Positions 6,400-8,185 of a stretch of DNA of 8,185 bases are shown here, piece after piece. The notes beneath the pieces are model-generated. The model searched no databases. It was not told the origin of the DNA and saw only the letters and a program-made list of their open reading frames with translations. A program made the position numbers and the translations under genes. Every line of letters starts with the position of its first letter. Positions within the stretch are counted from its first letter, which is position 1. This DNA comes from Desulfococcus sp. (GTDB lineage Bacteria; Desulfobacterota; Desulfobacteria; Desulfobacterales; Desulfosalsimonadaceae), in the NCBI GenBank assembly GCA_024641805.1, contig JAHECJ010000072.1:1-8185 (forward strand). Reading direction: 5' to 3'.

Positions 6400-6540
6400 C
6401 GATTATATGTATGAATACAATAGGAGTCGATTCAACCTTGTTTTTTGCTTTTTAAAAACCAAAATGCCACAAGTAAATTGATTTCATTGGCTTAATAAAA
6501 AAATTAAGCTGAAAATAGTTAATAGGCACTATAAATTATT
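6373..6540. repeat. inverted-repeat-bounded element, copy 2
   Basis: The left end, AATTATGTGCCTCTTAAC then AATTCTCAGC (6373-6399), matches the left end of copy 1 in the same orientation, and the right end, GCTGAAAATAGTTAATAGG then CAC (6508-6529), matches the right end of copy 1. The inner distance (108 bases) is nearly identical to copy 1, while the interiors are barely similar. Similarity of the outer ends continues into an AT-only flank (ATAAATTATT, 6531-6540). Confidence 0.5.
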
Positions 6541-6573
6541 AAATCAGAATATAAAGTTTATGAAAGATGAATC

Positions 6574-7005
6574 ATGGCAGAAGCGTGTCCCATATCGTGT
6601 GAACTGATCAATGAAAGAGTCGCAAGAATAAATGGCGCATTAACCGTGCTGTCCATGATTATTTTTTTATTCACCCCTTTTAAGGCCATTGCGGTGATCC
6701 TGGGGGCGGATCTTTTTATCCGGGGGTTTATAAATCCCTCATACAGTTTCTACAGTTTTATCAGCAGATACTTTATTCAGATGCTGAATATCAAACCGGT
6801 CATGACAAATGCCGGTCCGAAAATATTTGCCGCAAAGATCGGGTTCGGTTTCTGCAGCATTATTTCCCTGTTCCATTTTTGGAATATGCCGGCGGTATGT
6901 ATTATCTTTGCTTCCATGCTGCTCTTTTTCGCATTTCTTGAAGCAGCGCTGGGCTTTTGCGTGGCGTGCCAGATGTACCCGTATATGCCGAAGTTCGTGA
7001 AATAA
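6574..7005 (+). CDS. DUF4395 family membrane protein
   Basis: This 143-residue protein matches the DUF4395 pattern: an N-terminal Cys-Pro (CPIS, residues 5-8), then NERVARINGAL (13-23), a first pair of hydrophobic helices (about 22-52), the family's GPKIFAAKIG (81-90), a second hydrophobic pair (about 90-126), and a closing LEAALGFCVACQMYPYM with Cys129-x-x-Cys132. Four membrane helices are expected. The conserved Cys5 and the Cys-x-x-Cys near the end suggest thiol chemistry or metal binding, but the family has no established function. The start ATG at 6574 has only a weak purine-rich stretch (GAAAGATGA) upstream. A weak terminator follows directly and the alanine dehydrogenase gene starts 85 bases later on the same strand. 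The repeat-rich gene-free region lies immediately upstream. Confidence 0.8.
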   Translation: MAEACPISCELINERVARINGALTVLSMIIFLFTPFKAIAVILGADLFIRGFINPSYSFYSFISRYFIQMLNIKPVMTNAGPKIFAAKIGFGFCSIISLFHFWNMPAVCIIFASMLLFFAFLEAALGFCVACQMYPYMPKFVK

Positions 7006-7027
7006 GGCCGCTGGAAGCGGGTCTTTT
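7004..7027 (+). terminator. candidate terminator after the DUF4395 gene
   Basis: AAGGCCGC (7004-7011) can pair with GCGG and TCTT (7017-7020, 7022-7025) around the loop TGGAA, with one bulged G, followed by a short T-run ending at 7027. It overlaps the stop codon. The T-run is short, so termination may be partial. Confidence 0.4.
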
Positions 7028-7090
7028 GAAAATCTTTGGCCGGTCATGGGCGCAATGCCCGTCACTAATTTCATCTCTTGGAGACAATGA

Positions 7091-8185
7091 ATGATTATCG
7101 GCATCTTAAAAGAAATCAAACCGGAAGAGAACCGGGTGTCCATGACCCCGGGCGGTGTGGAGGTGATGAGGCAGAATGGGCATACAGTGCTGGTGGAATG
7201 CACGGCCGGCATCAACAGCGGGTTTGAAGATTCTGATTATATTAAACAGGGTGCGGAAATTATTGCAACGCCGGAAGAGATTTACGCGCGTTGCGACATG
7301 GTGATGCATGTCAAGGAACCGCTGCCCCCCGAATATGACCTGATCCGGGAAAACCAGATTGTGTTTACCTACCTTCATCTGGCCGCGGCCGAAGATCTCA
7401 CGCGGGTGCTGATTTCAAAAAAATCCGTCAATATCGCCTATGAAACCATCCAGAAGGAAGACGGCTCGTTGCCGCTGCTGACCCCCATGAGCGAGGTGGC
7501 CGGCCGGATGGCCCTCCAGCAGGGGGCGAAGTATCTGGAGATGGAACATGGCGGCCACGGGGTGCTGTTGGGCGGTGTTCCGGGGGTAGATCCGGGGACG
7601 GTCCTGATTATAGGCGGCGGGGTGGTGGGCATGAATGCGGCCAAGATCGCCTGCGGGCTGGGGGCCAAGGTGTATATCCTGGACCAGAACCTTGAGCGGC
7701 TGCGTTATTTAAGCGATATCATGCCGCGCAATTGCTTTTTGCTGATGTCCAAACCGTCGGCCTTGCGGCGGCTGATACCGGAAGCCAGCGTTATTGTCGG
7801 CGCGGTCCTGATTCCCGGCACCAAAGCCCCCAAGCTGATTACCCGGGAAATGCTCGGCGCCATGCAGAAAGGGACCGTCATGGTGGATGTGGCCATTGAC
7901 CAGGGCGGCTGTTTTGAAACGTCCCGGCCCACTACCCATTCCAACCCCATCTACGAGGTCGACGGCATTGTGCATTACTGCGTGGCCAACATGCCCGGCG
8001 CGGTCCCCCGGACCTCGACCATGGCGCTGACCAATGCCACCTTGCCGTATGCCCTTGAAATCGCCAGCTTCGGCTGGAAGAATGCCATGCGCAATAACCC
8101 TGAAATCCGGCGCGGCGCCAATGTTGTGTGCGGCAAAATCACGTATCAGGGGGTGGCGGACGCTTTCGGGCTGCCGTATACACCG
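7091..8185 (+). CDS. ald: alanine dehydrogenase (3' end cut by the window)
   Basis: This frame runs from an ATG at 7091 to the window edge, 365 residues, only a few short of the family's usual length of about 370. It catalyses the NAD-dependent oxidative deamination of L-alanine to pyruvate and ammonia, or the reverse, in the cytoplasm. The start MIIGILKEIKPEENRVSMTP is typical. Known catalytic positions are all present: Arg15, Lys75 in HVKEP, His96 in YLHLA and Asp270 in DVAIDQGG. The NAD-binding glycine loop IIGGGVVG is at 173-180, with Asp198 ending the next strand, as expected for NAD rather than NADP. The C-terminal GKITYQGVADAFGLPYTP is also typical. GGAG at 7080-7083 lies seven bases ahead of the start. 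In sulfate-reducing relatives such an enzyme commonly serves alanine use or ammonia assimilation; that role here is inferred. Confidence 0.95.
   Translation, partial: MIIGILKEIKPEENRVSMTPGGVEVMRQNGHTVLVECTAGINSGFEDSDYIKQGAEIIATPEEIYARCDMVMHVKEPLPPEYDLIRENQIVFTYLHLAAAEDLTRVLISKKSVNIAYETIQKEDGSLPLLTPMSEVAGRMALQQGAKYLEMEHGGHGVLLGGVPGVDPGTVLIIGGGVVGMNAAKIACGLGAKVYILDQNLERLRYLSDIMPRNCFLLMSKPSALRRLIPEASVIVGAVLIPGTKAPKLITREMLGAMQKGTVMVDVAIDQGGCFETSRPTTHSNPIYEVDGIVHYCVANMPGAVPRTSTMALTNATLPYALEIASFGWKNAMRNNPEIRRGANVVCGKITYQGVADAFGLPYTP

Larger units (their letters stand above)
5964..6573. other. 610-base AT-rich gene-free region between divergent genes
   Basis: No credible coding frame is present on either strand; the ATG-started frames I checked by eye stop within about 15 codons. 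The left third holds candidate promoters for both directions, and positions 6202-6540 hold four copies of an interspersed inverted/direct repeat. Additional hairpins are AACATTTT/AAAATGTT (6162-6169 with 6185-6192), CAATTATTCA/TGAATAATTG (6261-6270 with 6283-6292) and GCTTAAT/ATTAAGC (6490-6496 with 6503-6509). The region is markedly richer in A and T than the genes to its right. Confidence 0.75.

Noticed and set aside
6202..6540. CRISPR array
   Set aside because: Repeats alternate in orientation, spacing is uneven (about 110, 15 and 108 bases), and no cas gene is present.

Overview
The window looks like a piece of chromosome from an anaerobic deltaproteobacterium (Desulfobacterota; a sulfate-reducer-like lineage is my inference). 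The reasons are an FmdE-like protein standing apart from any formylmethanofuran dehydrogenase operon, an IPTL-CTERM surface protein, a fused MFS/spermidine-synthase-like/TPR protein, and an alanine dehydrogenase. No rRNA, tRNA, CRISPR array, transposase or phage gene is visible.

Left part (1-1328, plus strand, moderate GC): the C-terminal end of a PlsC-like acyltransferase, a 176-base gap, then a likely two-gene unit made of a YajD-type HNH protein and an FmdE-like metal-binding protein, 23 bases apart. A 297-base gap (1329-1625) has no convincing gene. It does hold two tandem sigma-54-like boxes that point into the tail of the next, convergent gene.

Middle part (1626-6573, all genes on the minus strand, visibly lower GC). 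Read in the direction of transcription, it starts with a 280-residue secreted protein carrying a C-terminal IPTL-CTERM anchor. Next is a 97-residue protein with an N-terminal hydrophobic export segment and no recognised family. An unusually long perfect hairpin (19 bp) follows, and then a 1004-residue protein that joins a polytopic membrane domain, a spermidine-synthase-like methyltransferase fold and three TPR repeats. Upstream of the secreted protein lies a 610-base AT-rich region without genes. It holds four copies of a roughly 27-base repeat in alternating orientation, arranged like two tandem elements of about 165 bases bounded by inverted repeats, and several further hairpins.

Right part (6574-8185, plus strand, GC rising strongly): a DUF4395 membrane protein with a terminal Cys-x-x-Cys, a weak terminator, and an almost complete alanine dehydrogenase (365 residues before the window edge) with all expected catalytic residues.

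The flanking genes look like ordinary metabolic genes. The low-GC, opposite-strand block with its repeat-rich edge is the accessory part. The secreted IPTL-CTERM protein and its small exported neighbour probably share transcription and act at the cell surface. Whether the large membrane enzyme belongs with them cannot be decided from sequence alone.
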